Source: Flammeovirgaceae bacterium
GTDB lineage: Bacteria > Bacteroidota > Bacteroidia > Cytophagales > Cyclobacteriaceae
DNA length: 64,000 nucleotides
Reading direction: 5' to 3'
NCBI GenBank assembly: GCA_027487845.1
Contig: JAIYCV010000008.1
Span: 90,260 to 154,259, forward strand
Under the pieces are notes generated by a model that made no database searches, was not told the DNA's origin, and worked only from the letters and a program-made list of their open reading frames with translations. Each line of letters begins with the position of its first letter. The first letter of the stretch is position 1. Below, in pieces: positions 8,140 through 20,100 of the stretch. The translations under genes were made by a program, and so were the position numbers.

Positions 8140-9567
8140 TTGAGGCAGTACGCTGATTTAGAAGAGATACAAAGAAATCTAAATGCAGGCCAGCTTAGCT
8201 GCGAAGCCATAGTTTCTGATTATTTATCTCAGATTTCAAAAAAAAGTCATTTAAACGCTTTTTTAACGGTTTATAGTGAAGAAGCCCTGACGAGGGCTTC
8301 TTTCATTGACACCAAAATACAAAATGGTAATGCGGGCAAGTTGGCGGGCTTGGTGGTAGGTATCAAAGATGTTCTTGCCTTTAAAGATCACCCACTCCAA
8401 GCTGGTAGCAAAATATTAGAAGGGTTTGTTTCACAATACACGGCCACTGTCGTTCAGCGTTTGTTGGATGAGGATGCAATAATTATTGGCAGACAAAACT
8501 GCGATGAGTTTGCGATGGGTTCTTCTAATGAGAACTCGGCTTTTGGTCCTGTACTTAATGATATAGACAACACTCGGGTTTCGGGCGGTTCATCGGGCGG
8601 TTCGGCAGTAGCAGTAATGGCCGATATGTGTAGAGTTTCGATTGGTTCAGACACGGGAGGTTCAGTCAGGCAACCCGCTTCTTTTTGTGGCGTATTGGGC
8701 CTTAAGCCTACTTATTCGAGGATCTCTCGGTATGGTTTAGTCGCTTATGGATCTTCTTTCGATAGCATTGGAATATTCGGCAAAAGTTTGAAAGACGTGG
8801 CTCTTGTGCTTCAAGTTATTTCAGGAGCGGATGAGTTTGACAGTACAGTTTCAACTACAGCTGTTCCTGCATTTTCATCGAAACTCAACCAACCAACTCT
8901 AACGTTTAAAATCGCCTGTTTTCGGGATGCAATCGAATCAAATGGATTGCAGCTAGAAATAAAAGAAACTATCCAAAGCAAGATTTCCGCACTTAGGCAA
9001 TCAAATCATCAAGTTGATATTATCGATTTTCCGCTTACGGAATTTTTACTACCGACTTATTACATATTGGCAACGGCCGAAGCTAGTTCAAATTTGTCTC
9101 GCTATGATGGAGTGCGCTATGGCCATAGAAGCCAGCAGACGCACGACCTTCAAAGCATGTATAAAAAATCAAGGTCAGAAGGATTTGGGAAAGAAGTTCA
9201 ACGTAGAATTCTACTCGGCACCTTTGTGTTAAGCGCTAGCTATTATGATGCCTATTATACAAAAGCGCAGAAAGTACGGAGAATTATTCGAGATAAAACA
9301 AAAGAACTGTTTTCTCAGTATGACTTTATTCTTTCGCCAACAGCACCCACCACTGCTTTTAAAATAGGAGAAAATAGTGATGATCCTGTTCAAATGTACT
9401 TGGCAGATATCTATTCTGTTCATGCAAATGTTGCTGGTATTCCGGGTATTTCTGTGCCTTGCGGAGTTGATAAAACGGGATTACCTATAGGCCTTCAACT
9501 AATGGCAAATGATTTTGAAGAATCCAAACTCTTTCAGTTTGCAGAATTGTTGAGTACTTTGCATTAA
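8140..9567 (+). CDS. gatA: Asp-tRNA(Asn)/Glu-tRNA(Gln) amidotransferase subunit A
   Basis: The glutaminase/amidase subunit of GatCAB, which converts Glu-tRNA(Gln) to Gln-tRNA(Gln). The amidase signature is complete: K76 in GIKDVL, S151 in GGSSGGS and S175 in SDTGGSVRQPA form the Ser-cisSer-Lys triad. Length 475 residues is normal. The start is a TTG at 8140, 5 bases after tatA; no better ATG lies near the conserved N-terminus. gatC is far away at 46759-47046 and gatB is not in the window, so the complex is encoded at scattered loci. Confidence 0.93.
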   Translation: MRQYADLEEIQRNLNAGQLSCEAIVSDYLSQISKKSHLNAFLTVYSEEALTRASFIDTKIQNGNAGKLAGLVVGIKDVLAFKDHPLQAGSKILEGFVSQYTATVVQRLLDEDAIIIGRQNCDEFAMGSSNENSAFGPVLNDIDNTRVSGGSSGGSAVAVMADMCRVSIGSDTGGSVRQPASFCGVLGLKPTYSRISRYGLVAYGSSFDSIGIFGKSLKDVALVLQVISGADEFDSTVSTTAVPAFSSKLNQPTLTFKIACFRDAIESNGLQLEIKETIQSKISALRQSNHQVDIIDFPLTEFLLPTYYILATAEASSNLSRYDGVRYGHRSQQTHDLQSMYKKSRSEGFGKEVQRRILLGTFVLSASYYDAYYTKAQKVRRIIRDKTKELFSQYDFILSPTAPTTAFKIGENSDDPVQMYLADIYSVHANVAGIPGISVPCGVDKTGLPIGLQLMANDFEESKLFQFAELLSTLH

Positions 9568-9590
9568 TTTTTTGCGTTAAGTAGTTTATC

Positions 9591-11000
9591 ATGAACGTTT
9601 TTTGCTTACATCGAATACTATTTTTTCTATTACCGATTACCTGTCAGATTGCTTTTGCGCAACAGAAATCAGAGATCGATTCGCTAAACATAATGGCCGA
9701 GGTCAAAACAGATTCGGTCAAGTCGGTAGTTCTTTCCATGCCGACTGAATACATTCCAGGCGATGATACACCAGAACTCGTTGCGGATCGTTTAAGCTGT
9801 CTGCAAATGACAATCGCGCTGCCATACAATGATAAAGTACACGCATTTATCAATTATTTTACAGTCCGTGATCGCGACTATACACGAATGATTTTAAGGA
9901 GACGACAGCTCTATTTTCCGCTATTCGAAAAGCATTTATCCGACTTTAATCTGCCAATTGAATTGAAATATTTATCAGTCATTGAATCGGGGCTAAACCC
10001 TCGTGCAGTTTCTGGTGCCCGTGCTGTGGGGCTTTGGCAGTTTATGTCAGCGACAGGAAAATATTTTAACCTCAATAATGATGTGTATGAAGATGACCGG
10101 ATGGATCCAGAAAAATCGACCATCGCAGCGTGCAGATATTTAAGTCAATTGTATTCCATATTTCACGATTGGCACTTGGCCCTTGCGGCCTATAATTCAG
10201 GACCAGGCACGGTCAGTCGTGCCATTAAAAGATCGGGTGGTAAGAGATCGTTTTGGGAAATTTATGACCTTCTTCCGGCTGAAACCCGATCTTATGTTCC
10301 ACAATACATTGCAATTGTTTATGCGTTGAACCACGCAGAAGATCATAATATTATTGAACACTATCAAGAAGAGAATCTGCCAAATGATACGCTTTTAGTT
10401 ACCAAGTACCTTCACTTTGAAACCCTTGCAAATCTCACAGGAACGTGCAAAGAGGATTTACAGAAACTTAATCCAGCTTTTCATAGAGGTGTAATTCCTG
10501 ATGGTAAGTCAGCCATTATGCGCCTTCCACTTCTAGCCAAGAGAAATCTAAATCAGAATAGATTTTTGATACTTGACTCAGCCTCGAAAGTTGGCAGGCA
10601 GGAGCTGGATGAGTCGTTGAAAAGTGTAATAGGTAGTACCTACGGAAAAGAAAAGGTAACCTATCGCGTGCGATCAGGGGAAGCATTGGGGACAATAGCA
10701 AATAAGTTTGCGGTGAGAGTAGAAGACATAAAAAAATGGAACAATTTGAATACTAGCTTAATTCATCCAGGTAAGAGTTTGTCGATATGGGTTGTTCTAG
10801 GAAGAAAAAACGTAGCGACTTCATTGGCGAAGATCCAAACAATAATTGACAAGGAAGGAAAAACCTACACGGTTCAGCCTGGCGATACGTTGTGGGAAAT
10901 CACACGAAAATTTAATGGCCTTACGGTCGAAAAAATTAAAAGCCTTAACAAGATGAAGAGCGTAAAGCTTCAGCCCGGGCAAAAGTTAATTGTCGGTTAA
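9591..11000 (+). CDS. Membrane-bound lytic murein transglycosylase, MltD-like, with two LysM domains
   Basis: A 469-residue exported protein with an N-terminal signal peptide (FLLPITCQIAFAQ). A goose-lysozyme-like SLT domain spans about residues 115-260, with catalytic E132 in VIESGLNP and the family stretches SGARAVGLWQFM and LALAAYNSGPGTV. Two LysM peptidoglycan-binding modules follow (about 350-400 and 425-469; the second reads YTVQPGDTLWEITRKF). It would cleave glycan strands in the periplasm. It lies 23 bases after gatA on the same strand. No lipobox Cys is visible, so it is probably soluble or loosely held by LysM. Confidence 0.88.
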   Translation: MNVFCLHRILFFLLPITCQIAFAQQKSEIDSLNIMAEVKTDSVKSVVLSMPTEYIPGDDTPELVADRLSCLQMTIALPYNDKVHAFINYFTVRDRDYTRMILRRRQLYFPLFEKHLSDFNLPIELKYLSVIESGLNPRAVSGARAVGLWQFMSATGKYFNLNNDVYEDDRMDPEKSTIAACRYLSQLYSIFHDWHLALAAYNSGPGTVSRAIKRSGGKRSFWEIYDLLPAETRSYVPQYIAIVYALNHAEDHNIIEHYQEENLPNDTLLVTKYLHFETLANLTGTCKEDLQKLNPAFHRGVIPDGKSAIMRLPLLAKRNLNQNRFLILDSASKVGRQELDESLKSVIGSTYGKEKVTYRVRSGEALGTIANKFAVRVEDIKKWNNLNTSLIHPGKSLSIWVVLGRKNVATSLAKIQTIIDKEGKTYTVQPGDTLWEITRKFNGLTVEKIKSLNKMKSVKLQPGQKLIVG

Positions 11001-11135
11001 TATGCACTGCGCGCGCTATTAATTGATTTTACAAAAGCGCACAAAATCACCATTCATCGTTATTTATCTGACCTTGCAGCCTTAAATAAAAAGCCCTAAT
11101 TTGTGGTTTAGTAGTTTTTAACTAATCTATTTGTA

Positions 11136-13406
11136 ATGTCAATTAAGATAAGAAAGCAAGATGCACTTGATTACCATACGCAAGGGCAGCCAGGCAAGAT
11201 TGAAGTAGTGCCCACCAAGCAGCTAAGCACGCAAATTGATTTGGCTTTGGCATATTCTCCTGGGGTAGCCGAACCTTGCAAAGAGATAGCCGCCAATAAA
11301 GAAGATGTTTATAAATACACAGCCAAAGGGAACTTGGTGGCTGTGATTTCGAATGGCACGGCTGTGCTGGGGCTGGGTAACATTGGCCCTGAAGCCTCTA
11401 AGCCAGTAATGGAAGGCAAGGGAGTATTGTTTAAAAAATTTGCCGGCATAGACGTTTTTGATATCGAGATTGATCAGGAAGACCCCGATGAATTTATAAA
11501 AATTGTTAAGGCGTTAGAGCCAACTTTTGGCGGGGTTAATCTAGAAGATATTAAGGCACCTGAGTGTTTTAAAATTGAAACTGAGTTGCGTGATAAGATG
11601 AATATTCCCATTATGCATGACGATCAGCATGGAACGGCCATCATCTCCAGTGCCGCACTTTTAAATGCGCTAGAACTTGTTGGAAAAAAAATTGAGAACA
11701 CAAAAATGGTAATGAATGGAGCTGGTGCCGCAGCTATTTCATGTTCTCGATTATACATTGCGCTGGGGCTAAAGCAAGAAAACTTAATCATGTGCGATAG
11801 CAAAGGCGTGATCAAAAAAGGAAGGCCCGATTTAGATGACACCAAGAGAGAATTTGCTACCAGCCATAATGTTTCCACGCTACAAGAGGCAATAGTGAGT
11901 GCAGATGTTTTTGTGGGGTTATCAAAAGCAGACGTGCTTGTTCCAGCGGACATCATGGCAATGGCAAAAGATCCCATCGTTTTCGCGTTGGCAAACCCAA
12001 ATCCAGAAATCGCCTATGACGTTGCCAAGAGAACACGGCCTGATTTAATAATGGCTACTGGGCGATCAGATCACCCTAATCAAGTTAACAATGTGTTGGG
12101 CTTTCCTTACATTTTCAGAGGAGCACTGGACGTAAGGGCAACCGAAATAAATGAAGCAATGAAATTGGCGGCTGTGAAAGCATTGGCAGAGCTCGCCAAA
12201 GAAGCAGTGCCGGATACAGTAGCCAAAGCATATGAAGTAAACAAAATTGAATTTGGTAGGGAGTACCTTATACCCAAGCCCTTAGATCCGCGATTGATAA
12301 CCACCGTTTCGCCAGCGGTTGCAAAGGCAGCGATGGATTCAGGCATCGCGAAAAACCATATTAAAGATTGGGGGCAATATCATAAGGATTTATTAAAACG
12401 AATCGGCATCGATGAGAAGCTCACCTCAAGATTGATAGAACAAGCAAAACAAAGTCCTAAAAGAGTTGTGTTTGCCGAGGCCGATAACATTAAATTGTTG
12501 AAGGCAATCCAGGTTATTCAGGATGAAGAAATAGCGAAGCCGATTTTATTAGGCAGCAGGAAGGAAATTGAAAGATTGATTGCCGAGTTTAACCTTGAGC
12601 TAAACGAGTGTAAAATTGTAGACCCCTCGGAGGAAGTGGAGCTTTGCAAAAAATTTACGCAAGCCTACTACATGAAGCGACAGCGGAAGGGTGTAACTCA
12701 AGCCGATGCCGAGAAGATGATGCAAGATAGAAATGCCTTTGGTGCGATGATGGTTGAATTTGGTGAAGCCGATGCATTGATATCAGGTTTAACGCGCGAT
12801 TATTCCAAAACCATTCTTCCCTCATTACAAATTATAGGCCTTGCACCAGGAGTAAAAAAGGTAGCGGGTATGTATATTATCCTAAGTAAAAAAGGTAACT
12901 TTTTTGTGGGTGATTGCACCGTCAATGTTAATCCAACGGCTGAAGAACTAGTGGGTATTATTGGGCTTGTCTCTCGCGGAGCGAGGGTCTTTGATACAGA
13001 GCCTCGTGTGGCCGTGTTGTCGTATTCAAATTTTGGTTCCAGTAACGGAGAAATTCCAGCTAAAACGAGAGAGGCAGTTCGTTTGGCAAAAGAAAAATAT
13101 CCTTCACTTATTATTGAAGGAGATATACAAGCCAATGTTGCCTTGGATGTGGAACTTCAGCGGGAAATTTACCCGTTTAGTTCGTTGGCCAAAGAAGGCG
13201 CTAATACATTAATCTTTCCTAACCTTGAATCGGGAAATATTGCATATAAATTGTTAATGGAAATTGGAGGGGCAGAAGCAATTGGCCCTATTTTATTGGG
13301 CATGAAAAAGCCAGTTCATATATTACAATTGGGTAGTTCAATTCGTGAGATTGTAAGTATGACTGCGATAGCCGTTGTAGATGCACAATTGAGAATTGAT
13401 TCGTGA
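11136..13406 (+). CDS. maeB: NADP-dependent malic enzyme with C-terminal phosphotransacetylase-like domain
   Basis: A 756-residue MaeB-type enzyme that decarboxylates malate to pyruvate with NADPH formation. The N-terminal 430 residues contain the malic enzyme core ([37 protein letters not shown]). The C-terminal half (from about residue 440) matches a phosphate acetyltransferase domain, which in this family is regulatory rather than catalytic. The stop codon lies in the first word of a TTTGATGATG-type repeat that leads to ruvA. Malic enzyme beside ruvA and sprA is, from memory, a common Bacteroidota order. Confidence 0.94.
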   Translation: MSIKIRKQDALDYHTQGQPGKIEVVPTKQLSTQIDLALAYSPGVAEPCKEIAANKEDVYKYTAKGNLVAVISNGTAVLGLGNIGPEASKPVMEGKGVLFKKFAGIDVFDIEIDQEDPDEFIKIVKALEPTFGGVNLEDIKAPECFKIETELRDKMNIPIMHDDQHGTAIISSAALLNALELVGKKIENTKMVMNGAGAAAISCSRLYIALGLKQENLIMCDSKGVIKKGRPDLDDTKREFATSHNVSTLQEAIVSADVFVGLSKADVLVPADIMAMAKDPIVFALANPNPEIAYDVAKRTRPDLIMATGRSDHPNQVNNVLGFPYIFRGALDVRATEINEAMKLAAVKALAELAKEAVPDTVAKAYEVNKIEFGREYLIPKPLDPRLITTVSPAVAKAAMDSGIAKNHIKDWGQYHKDLLKRIGIDEKLTSRLIEQAKQSPKRVVFAEADNIKLLKAIQVIQDEEIAKPILLGSRKEIERLIAEFNLELNECKIVDPSEEVELCKKFTQAYYMKRQRKGVTQADAEKMMQDRNAFGAMMVEFGEADALISGLTRDYSKTILPSLQIIGLAPGVKKVAGMYIILSKKGNFFVGDCTVNVNPTAEELVGIIGLVSRGARVFDTEPRVAVLSYSNFGSSNGEIPAKTREAVRLAKEKYPSLIIEGDIQANVALDVELQREIYPFSSLAKEGANTLIFPNLESGNIAYKLLMEIGGAEAIGPILLGMKKPVHILQLGSSIREIVSMTAIAVVDAQLRIDS

Positions 13407-13542
13407 TTTGATGATGCGGTGATTTAAAAATGATGTTTTGCTCAAACGTTAATTGACGATCTTACTTTGTTTTCAAATCGGCTTATTTTCAAATCTTCAA
13501 ATTAATTGACACATTACCGAAGTAACCAATTATCGAATTAAA
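13403..13542. repeat. Word-repeat element 4 (TTTGATGATG / TTTTCAAATC dialect), maeB-ruvA gap
   Basis: The left part repeats GATTTGATGATG and GTGATTT words; the right part carries the opposite sense (TTTTCAAATC twice, TTCAAATTAATTGACACATTACC, AATTATCGAATT). The arms are more degenerate than in other elements. It includes the maeB stop codon and ends a few A residues before the ruvA ATG. Confidence 0.6.
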
Positions 13543-13544
13543 AA

Positions 13545-14135
13545 ATGATTTCATTCTTACGCGGAAAATTAGTTCATAAAGATCCGACTCACGTAATCAT
13601 TGATGTGGGCGGAGTTGGCTATCAAGTAAGTATATCGTTACATACTTTTTCAGAAATCAAGGATAAAGAAGACCTAAAATTGCTTACCTATTTTCATGTA
13701 AGGGAAGATAGCCAAGTGTTGTTTGGTTTTGCCACCGCAGCAGAGAAACAGATGTTTCAATATCTTATTTCTGTTAATGGGGTGGGCCCAAGCACAGCGC
13801 TAGTAGTACTTTCATTTTTGCCTCCTGACGAACTTCGGGCTGCTATTATTCGAGAAGATGCTGCTGCCCTTCAGGCGGTGAAGGGGATTGGAGGTAAAAC
13901 AGCCCAGCGATTGATTTTGGAATTGCGCGATAAGGTAAAAAAAGACGGAAGCGATCAAGCCTTTGGAATTCCTGGCTTTGTGGGCAATACTGTTCGCAAT
14001 GAAGCGTTATCTGCCCTGATAACTTTAGGAATTGCAAAGCCGGTTGCTGAAAAGAGTATTGACTCCGCGCTGAAAAAATCCGGAAATACCTTTAGTTTGG
14101 AAGAATTGATTAAACAAGCACTAAAAAACGCCTGA
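13545..14135 (+). CDS. ruvA: Holliday junction branch-migration protein RuvA
   Basis: A 196-residue subunit that binds four-way junctions as a tetramer and recruits RuvB. The N-terminal OB domain starts MISFLRGKLVHKDPTHVIIDVGGVGYQV. The two helix-hairpin-helix motifs of domain II are visible (VNGVGPSTALVVLS and VKGIGGKTAQRLILEL), and a short C-terminal domain III (NEALSALITLGI ... LEELIKQAL) would contact RuvB. ruvB is not in the window. sprA starts 7 bases after the stop. Confidence 0.96.
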   Translation: MISFLRGKLVHKDPTHVIIDVGGVGYQVSISLHTFSEIKDKEDLKLLTYFHVREDSQVLFGFATAAEKQMFQYLISVNGVGPSTALVVLSFLPPDELRAAIIREDAAALQAVKGIGGKTAQRLILELRDKVKKDGSDQAFGIPGFVGNTVRNEALSALITLGIAKPVAEKSIDSALKKSGNTFSLEELIKQALKNA

Positions 14136-14142
14136 CATACGT

Positions 14143-17100
14143 TTGACGATCACCAATTTCAGGAATCAATTCATAGTTGTATTCGGCATATTTTTGATGA
14201 TGTGCTGCCATTATTCATTTGCCCAAAAACAACCTAAAAAAGACACTACAAAATTAGCTCCAGCAGATTCCGCCAGACGACCCACGTTTCGTCTGCGAGA
14301 CAGATACGGTGATCCGTTCTCTAACTTCACATCTTATTCGCCCCTTTTTCTTAAAGATCCTAAAAGCCTAAACCTAGATGTACAGATTGACACGGGAATG
14401 AATTATAGCATTTATGAAAAAATAGGGAAGATAAATTTCAGGCCCACTTCTTCTATGTCTTTTAAAGAATTTAGCCTACAGCAAGACAGGGTTAACATGA
14501 AGGAATATTGGAAGAACAGAAGTCAAGCGTTGGATGGGGAAAGCGCGGTGAGCGGACGCAATCTGTTGCCGAAAATTTATGTCAGTCCTCTATTAGATCG
14601 GATATTTGGAGGAAGCTTTGTTGAAATAATTCCGCGCGGGAATGTGGCGTTAGACTTTGGGGCATCTTTTCAAACGATAAAAAATCCGGCTATTCCTATC
14701 CGTCAGCAAAGCAATGGTGGCTTTGAGTTTGATCAGCAGATCAATTTAAGTGTTACTGGCAAAATAGGGGAGAAGCTTAAAGTAGCTACCAATTTTGATA
14801 ACAATAACTCATTCGATTTTCAAAATAGCATGAAGATTGAATACACTGGTTTTAAAGAAGACATACTACGCAAGCTCGAGTTGGGTAATGTGAGTTTGCC
14901 ATTAAACAACAGCTTGATAACGGGTGCCTCTAATCTGTTTGGTGTAAAAGCACAGATGCAATTTGGGAAACTTTCTGTAACCACCGTGGCAAGTACACAG
15001 CGCGGCAAACAAACTTCCATTGAAATACCCGGAAGTACAAGCGGCACCTCACAGGGGCGACAATTTGAAGTAATAGGTTCTAATTATGATGATAATCGAC
15101 ACTTCTTTCTTGCGCAATTTTTTAGAGATCAATTTGAAGGATGGCTGAGCACGTTGCCACAGATCACATCGGGCGTGAACATAACTCGAGTAGAAGTGTA
15201 TTTATTGAATCGCAATAACGATACGCAAACGCTCAGAGACGTGGTAGGCCTCATGGATATGGGCGAATCGAAAAGACTTTATAGAAAGGACGCGAAAGAT
15301 GGGCAAATACCGTTAGCCAATAGAGATTACATCCGCCCCAACTTCCCTGCTTCCAATGAGGCCAACAATTTTTTTACAAAGGACGCTTATTTAAGAAGAA
15401 TATCAGCCGTTTCAGATGAAATAAATGCCGGCCTAGAGGGTCTTGGTTTTGTTAACGGACTTGACTTCGAAAAAATTACAAGTGCTAGAAAGTTATCGGC
15501 AACAGAGTTTAGTTATCACAAAGAACTGGGGTACATAACTCTTCAGCGAAAGCTTCAAAATGACGAAGCGTTGGCGGTAGCATTTGAATATACTTATAAT
15601 GGGCAAGCCTATAAAGTGGGTGAACTTACAGAAGACTATTCTAATAAACCCGATAAAGAAGTGGTGTATTTAAAGCTCCTTCGCCCCAGAAAAGTAAGTG
15701 TTAAAGATCAATTTAATAAGATTTTACCCACTTGGAATTTGATGATGAAGAACGTGTATAATCTCAACCTCAATCAAGTAGCCAAAGAAGGTTTTCAACT
15801 AAAAATTATTTATCGGGATGACGCGACCGGAAAAGATAATCCTCAACTTCAAGAGTCGGGCGTTGCGGGCACTAGGCAATTAATTTCCATTGCTGGTCTT
15901 GATAAATTGAATCCCTACAACGATCCATTGCCAAATGGAGATGGAAATTTTGATTTCGTTGAGAATGTTACCATTAACACAACTAATGGCTTGGTAATTT
16001 TTCCGTTTCTGGAACCATTTAATAAACCATTTCGAGATCTTTTTAAAACAGATCCACCAAATACAGATCGCCTCAACAATAAATATTTATACGATACTCT
16101 CTACAATACTACGAAGGCGGAAGCCGAATTGGTGGCAACCAAAAACAAGTTCTTTATTGTAGGTACTTCAAAATCGGGTTCAGGTAAAGAAATTAGTTTG
16201 CAAGGATTTAATGTGGCGCAAGGATCAGTAAAAGTATTTGCCGGAGGAACACCGTTGCGTGAGGGAGCAGACTACCAAGTAGATTACAATCTCGGAAAAG
16301 TGACAATTTTAAATGAAGGGGTATTAAGCTCTGGCAAAAACATTAGCGTTACTTATGAGCAGCAAGATCCTTTTGCATTTCAAACGCGGTCGTTGCTGGG
16401 CACACGGTTAGATTATAAACTGTCCGATGATATTAACATTGGTTCTACGCTACTCTATTTCAACGAAAGGCCACTGATTTCGCGCAATGCCATTGGCACA
16501 GAACCAGCCAGAAATATTCAGTATGGCCTGGATATCAATTTACGAAAGGATTCCAGATTGTTAACTAAAATGGTAGATGCATTGCCCTTTCTTCAAACCA
16601 AAGAAAAATCGTCTATCACATTTAATGCAGAGTTTGCTCAGCTTTTGCCAGGCACATCAAATTCAATTAATGGAGATGGCACTTCATTTATCGATGACTT
16701 TGAAAATACAGCAACCCCGTATAGCCTAATAAATCCTGCTAGCTGGAAACTTTCAAGCGTGCCTTCTAAAGAAGTGCGCTTTGATCTTACGGGCGGTGGC
16801 GCTGATGACATTAGGGCTGGCTATCGAAGAGCTAAGTTGGCGTGGTACCAAATTGACAATTTGTTTTATAGAACAGGTGGAGCATTTAAGCCAACCAATA
16901 TTTCAGAAAAGGACTTGGAAAATCACTACATACGTCCGGTGCTGCCAAAGGAGATTTTCCCCGGCCAAGATGTTGCGCTCGGAAATTTCTTTCAACCCAT
17001 TTTTGACGTTGCCTACTTTCCTAAAGAACGAGGTCCTTACAACTTCAATCCCGACCTTAATCCAGATGGAACACTCAAAAACCCAGAAAAGAATTGGGCA

Positions 17101-20100
17101 GGCATTACAACGGCCATTCGCACGGAAGTGGACTTTGACAAGGCCAACGTGGAATACATTGAATTTTGGTTGATGGACCCTTTTATAAATTCTGCCAATG
17201 GGAGAATCTTAGATGGAAATCCTAATCCCCAATCAAACCAGTCGGGAGGTAAATTGATTTTTCAATTGGGCAGTATTTCGGAAGATTTAATGCGCGATGG
17301 CAAGCATGCGTTTGAAAACGGCCTTCCTGCCGATGGCGACTTGACGAAACTAGGCCCTCCAAAAGCTTGGGGCTATGTTACTTCTCAGCAGTATTTGAAC
17401 AATGCGTTTGATAACTTAAGCGAGTCTCGCAGAAATCAAGATGTGGGTTTGGACGGAATCGGCAACACAAAGGAATCTGATTATTTTAAAGATTTCATTA
17501 ACGCGGTACCGTCTAACTCTGCCAAAGAAATAGTAAGGCAAGATCCCAGTGCTGACGACTTTAAGTATTTCTTAGGCGATGACTTAGATGCTAAAGATGC
17601 GAAAGTACTAGAGCGTTACAAGAATATTAATGGACTTGAAAACAACACGCCAATTCCTAATGCTGGAGATGCTTTTGCGAGGTCCGGCACTACTATTCCA
17701 GATAATGAAGATTTGAACCAAGATAACACCTTGAGCGACTTGGAGGAGTATTACAGTTACAACATCGACTTGTTGCCTGCTGGGCCTAAAAAATTGGATG
17801 TTGGAAATCGCTTTGTGGTAGATAAAATAGTGAATTCGGTCTCTGGCGATCCAGTTACTTGGTATTTATTTAGAATCCCAATCAAGCAATTTGACGACCA
17901 AGTAGGTGCAATCAACGGTTTTAAATCGATACGATATGCCCGTATGTTACTAACGGGATTTACGCAGCCCGTAGTATTGCGTATGGCAAATTTTAGAACG
18001 GTAGGCAATCGGTGGAGGCAATACACATCCAATCTACAAGAGCCCGGCCTCACCAAACCGCCTGAGCCCAACCTGGATAACTTTTCTATTTCTGTAGTGA
18101 ACGTAGAAGAAAATTCAAAAGGCAATGATATTAAGCCGCCATATGTGCCAGCGTTAGCGCGCGATCGTGATAATACCTCCACCATTGTAAGAAGACTTAA
18201 TGAACAATCCGTTCAAATGTGTGTGAAAGACCTAGCCGATGGTGATGCCCGAGCCATTTATAAGAACGTGAGCATGGATTTTTATAATTATGGCAGAATA
18301 AAAATGTTTGTAAGTGCCAATAGCAGTGGGCTAAAAGACAATGAACTTACTGCCTTTATGCGATTTGGTACAGACTTTGACCAAAATTACTATGAAGTGG
18401 AGATACCACTAAAAATTACACCGAATGGCGAAACCGTGCCAGACGATGAGATTTGGCCAGAGCAAAATCAATTTGACATTGATCTCAACGACCTATACGC
18501 GTTAAAAGCTAAACGCGATAGGGAAGGGGCATCACTTAACTCGTTGTACCCGCTGAATGGGCCTCAGCAAAGTGGAAAACATGGGTTACGGATTTTTGGT
18601 AGGCCTGACCTCAGCGGTGTGAGACTCATTATGATAGGTGTTCGCAATCCTAAAAGCACCGATACAAAGCCACTGAGTGTTTGTATTTGGGCAAACGAAC
18701 TTCGGCTAACGGACTTTGACCGGCAAGCAGGCTGGGCCGCAAATGCAGTGCTAAACGCTAAGTTGGCCGACCTAGGAAATATTACTGCTTCCATCAGACA
18801 TAGCACGCCTGGGTATGGAAATGTACAGTCTAAAATTTCTGAACGTACGAGGGCGGAAGCTACCACCTTCGATATCTCTGGCACTATCAACATCGACAAG
18901 CTATTGCCTCCAAAGCTTGGGCTTAAAATACCCATGTTTGCGAGTTACGAAAGCATCATTAGCAATCCCAATTTTGACCCCGCCAATCCTGACTTGCGTA
19001 TAAAGGCGGCACTTGCTTCATTCAACACAGATGAAGAGCGATCGGGTTATCTAAAAATAATTCAGGACAAAACCATTAGGCGAAGTTTAAATTTTACCAA
19101 CGTGAAGAAGGTAAAGCTAGACCCAAAGGCCAAAAGTCATATTTACGATGTGGAGAATTTCGCTTTCAGTTATGCATACAGTTCGTCCGAACAAACGAAT
19201 TTTAACTTGAGCGAGAATACTAGACGCGGGTATAAGGGCTCGGTCGCTTGGCAGTATTCTTCTTCCTTCAAAGGAATTGAGCCATTCAAAAATGCAAAAT
19301 GGCTTTCTTCACCATTTCTCCAACTGATAAAGGATTTCAATTTTAATCCTGTCCCCATGTCCATTTCCGTAAGGGGAGATCTGGATCGTGCGTTTAGCAA
19401 AATAGTAAATCGCAACAGCAGCACCGATGCGTTGAACTCACAACCCAACTTTTCTAAATACTTTATCTTCAATAGGTCATATAATGTGCGATGGGCACTT
19501 ACCAAATCAATTTCGTTGGATTACAGTTCGCGCGTTAACGCCATTATTGATGAACCAGATGGAGATCTCGACACGCAGAAAAAGCGCGATTCGGTGATCA
19601 ACAACTTAAAACGCTTCGGACGAATGAAGGCTTTTGATCAAAACATAACAGCAAACTACATGTTGCCGCTCGATAAACTGCCCTTGACCAATTGGTTGGG
19701 AGCCGACTACCGGCACAACGTTGGCTACTCGTGGAGGGCTGGGCCGCTTGAAAAGATTGATAGTTTGAAACTAGGAAACATCATCCAAAATACGCGCGAT
19801 CAAGCCGTGAACGGAAAAATAGACTTAATAAAGCTCTACAACAAAGTGGGCTTTTTAAAGGAAATCAACAATCCTAAGCCAAAACCAACCGCAGCTGAAC
19901 TTGCTAAGAATAAATCCAACAGACCAGATACCATTAAACGCCCTCCTGAACTTTCAGGAATAAAAAGTCTTCTTCGTTTAGTAATGACAGTTCGCAGTGT
20001 AACTGGAACATATTCTGTGACTTCTGGAACATCTTTACCCGGATTCATGCCGTCACCCTATCTGGTTGGAAACAGCAAAGGATGGCAAGCACCCGGTTGG

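Noticed and set aside
14143..14200. sprA starting at an internal ATG
   Set aside because: That start would cut into the signal peptide; the TTG at 14143 gives a complete one.
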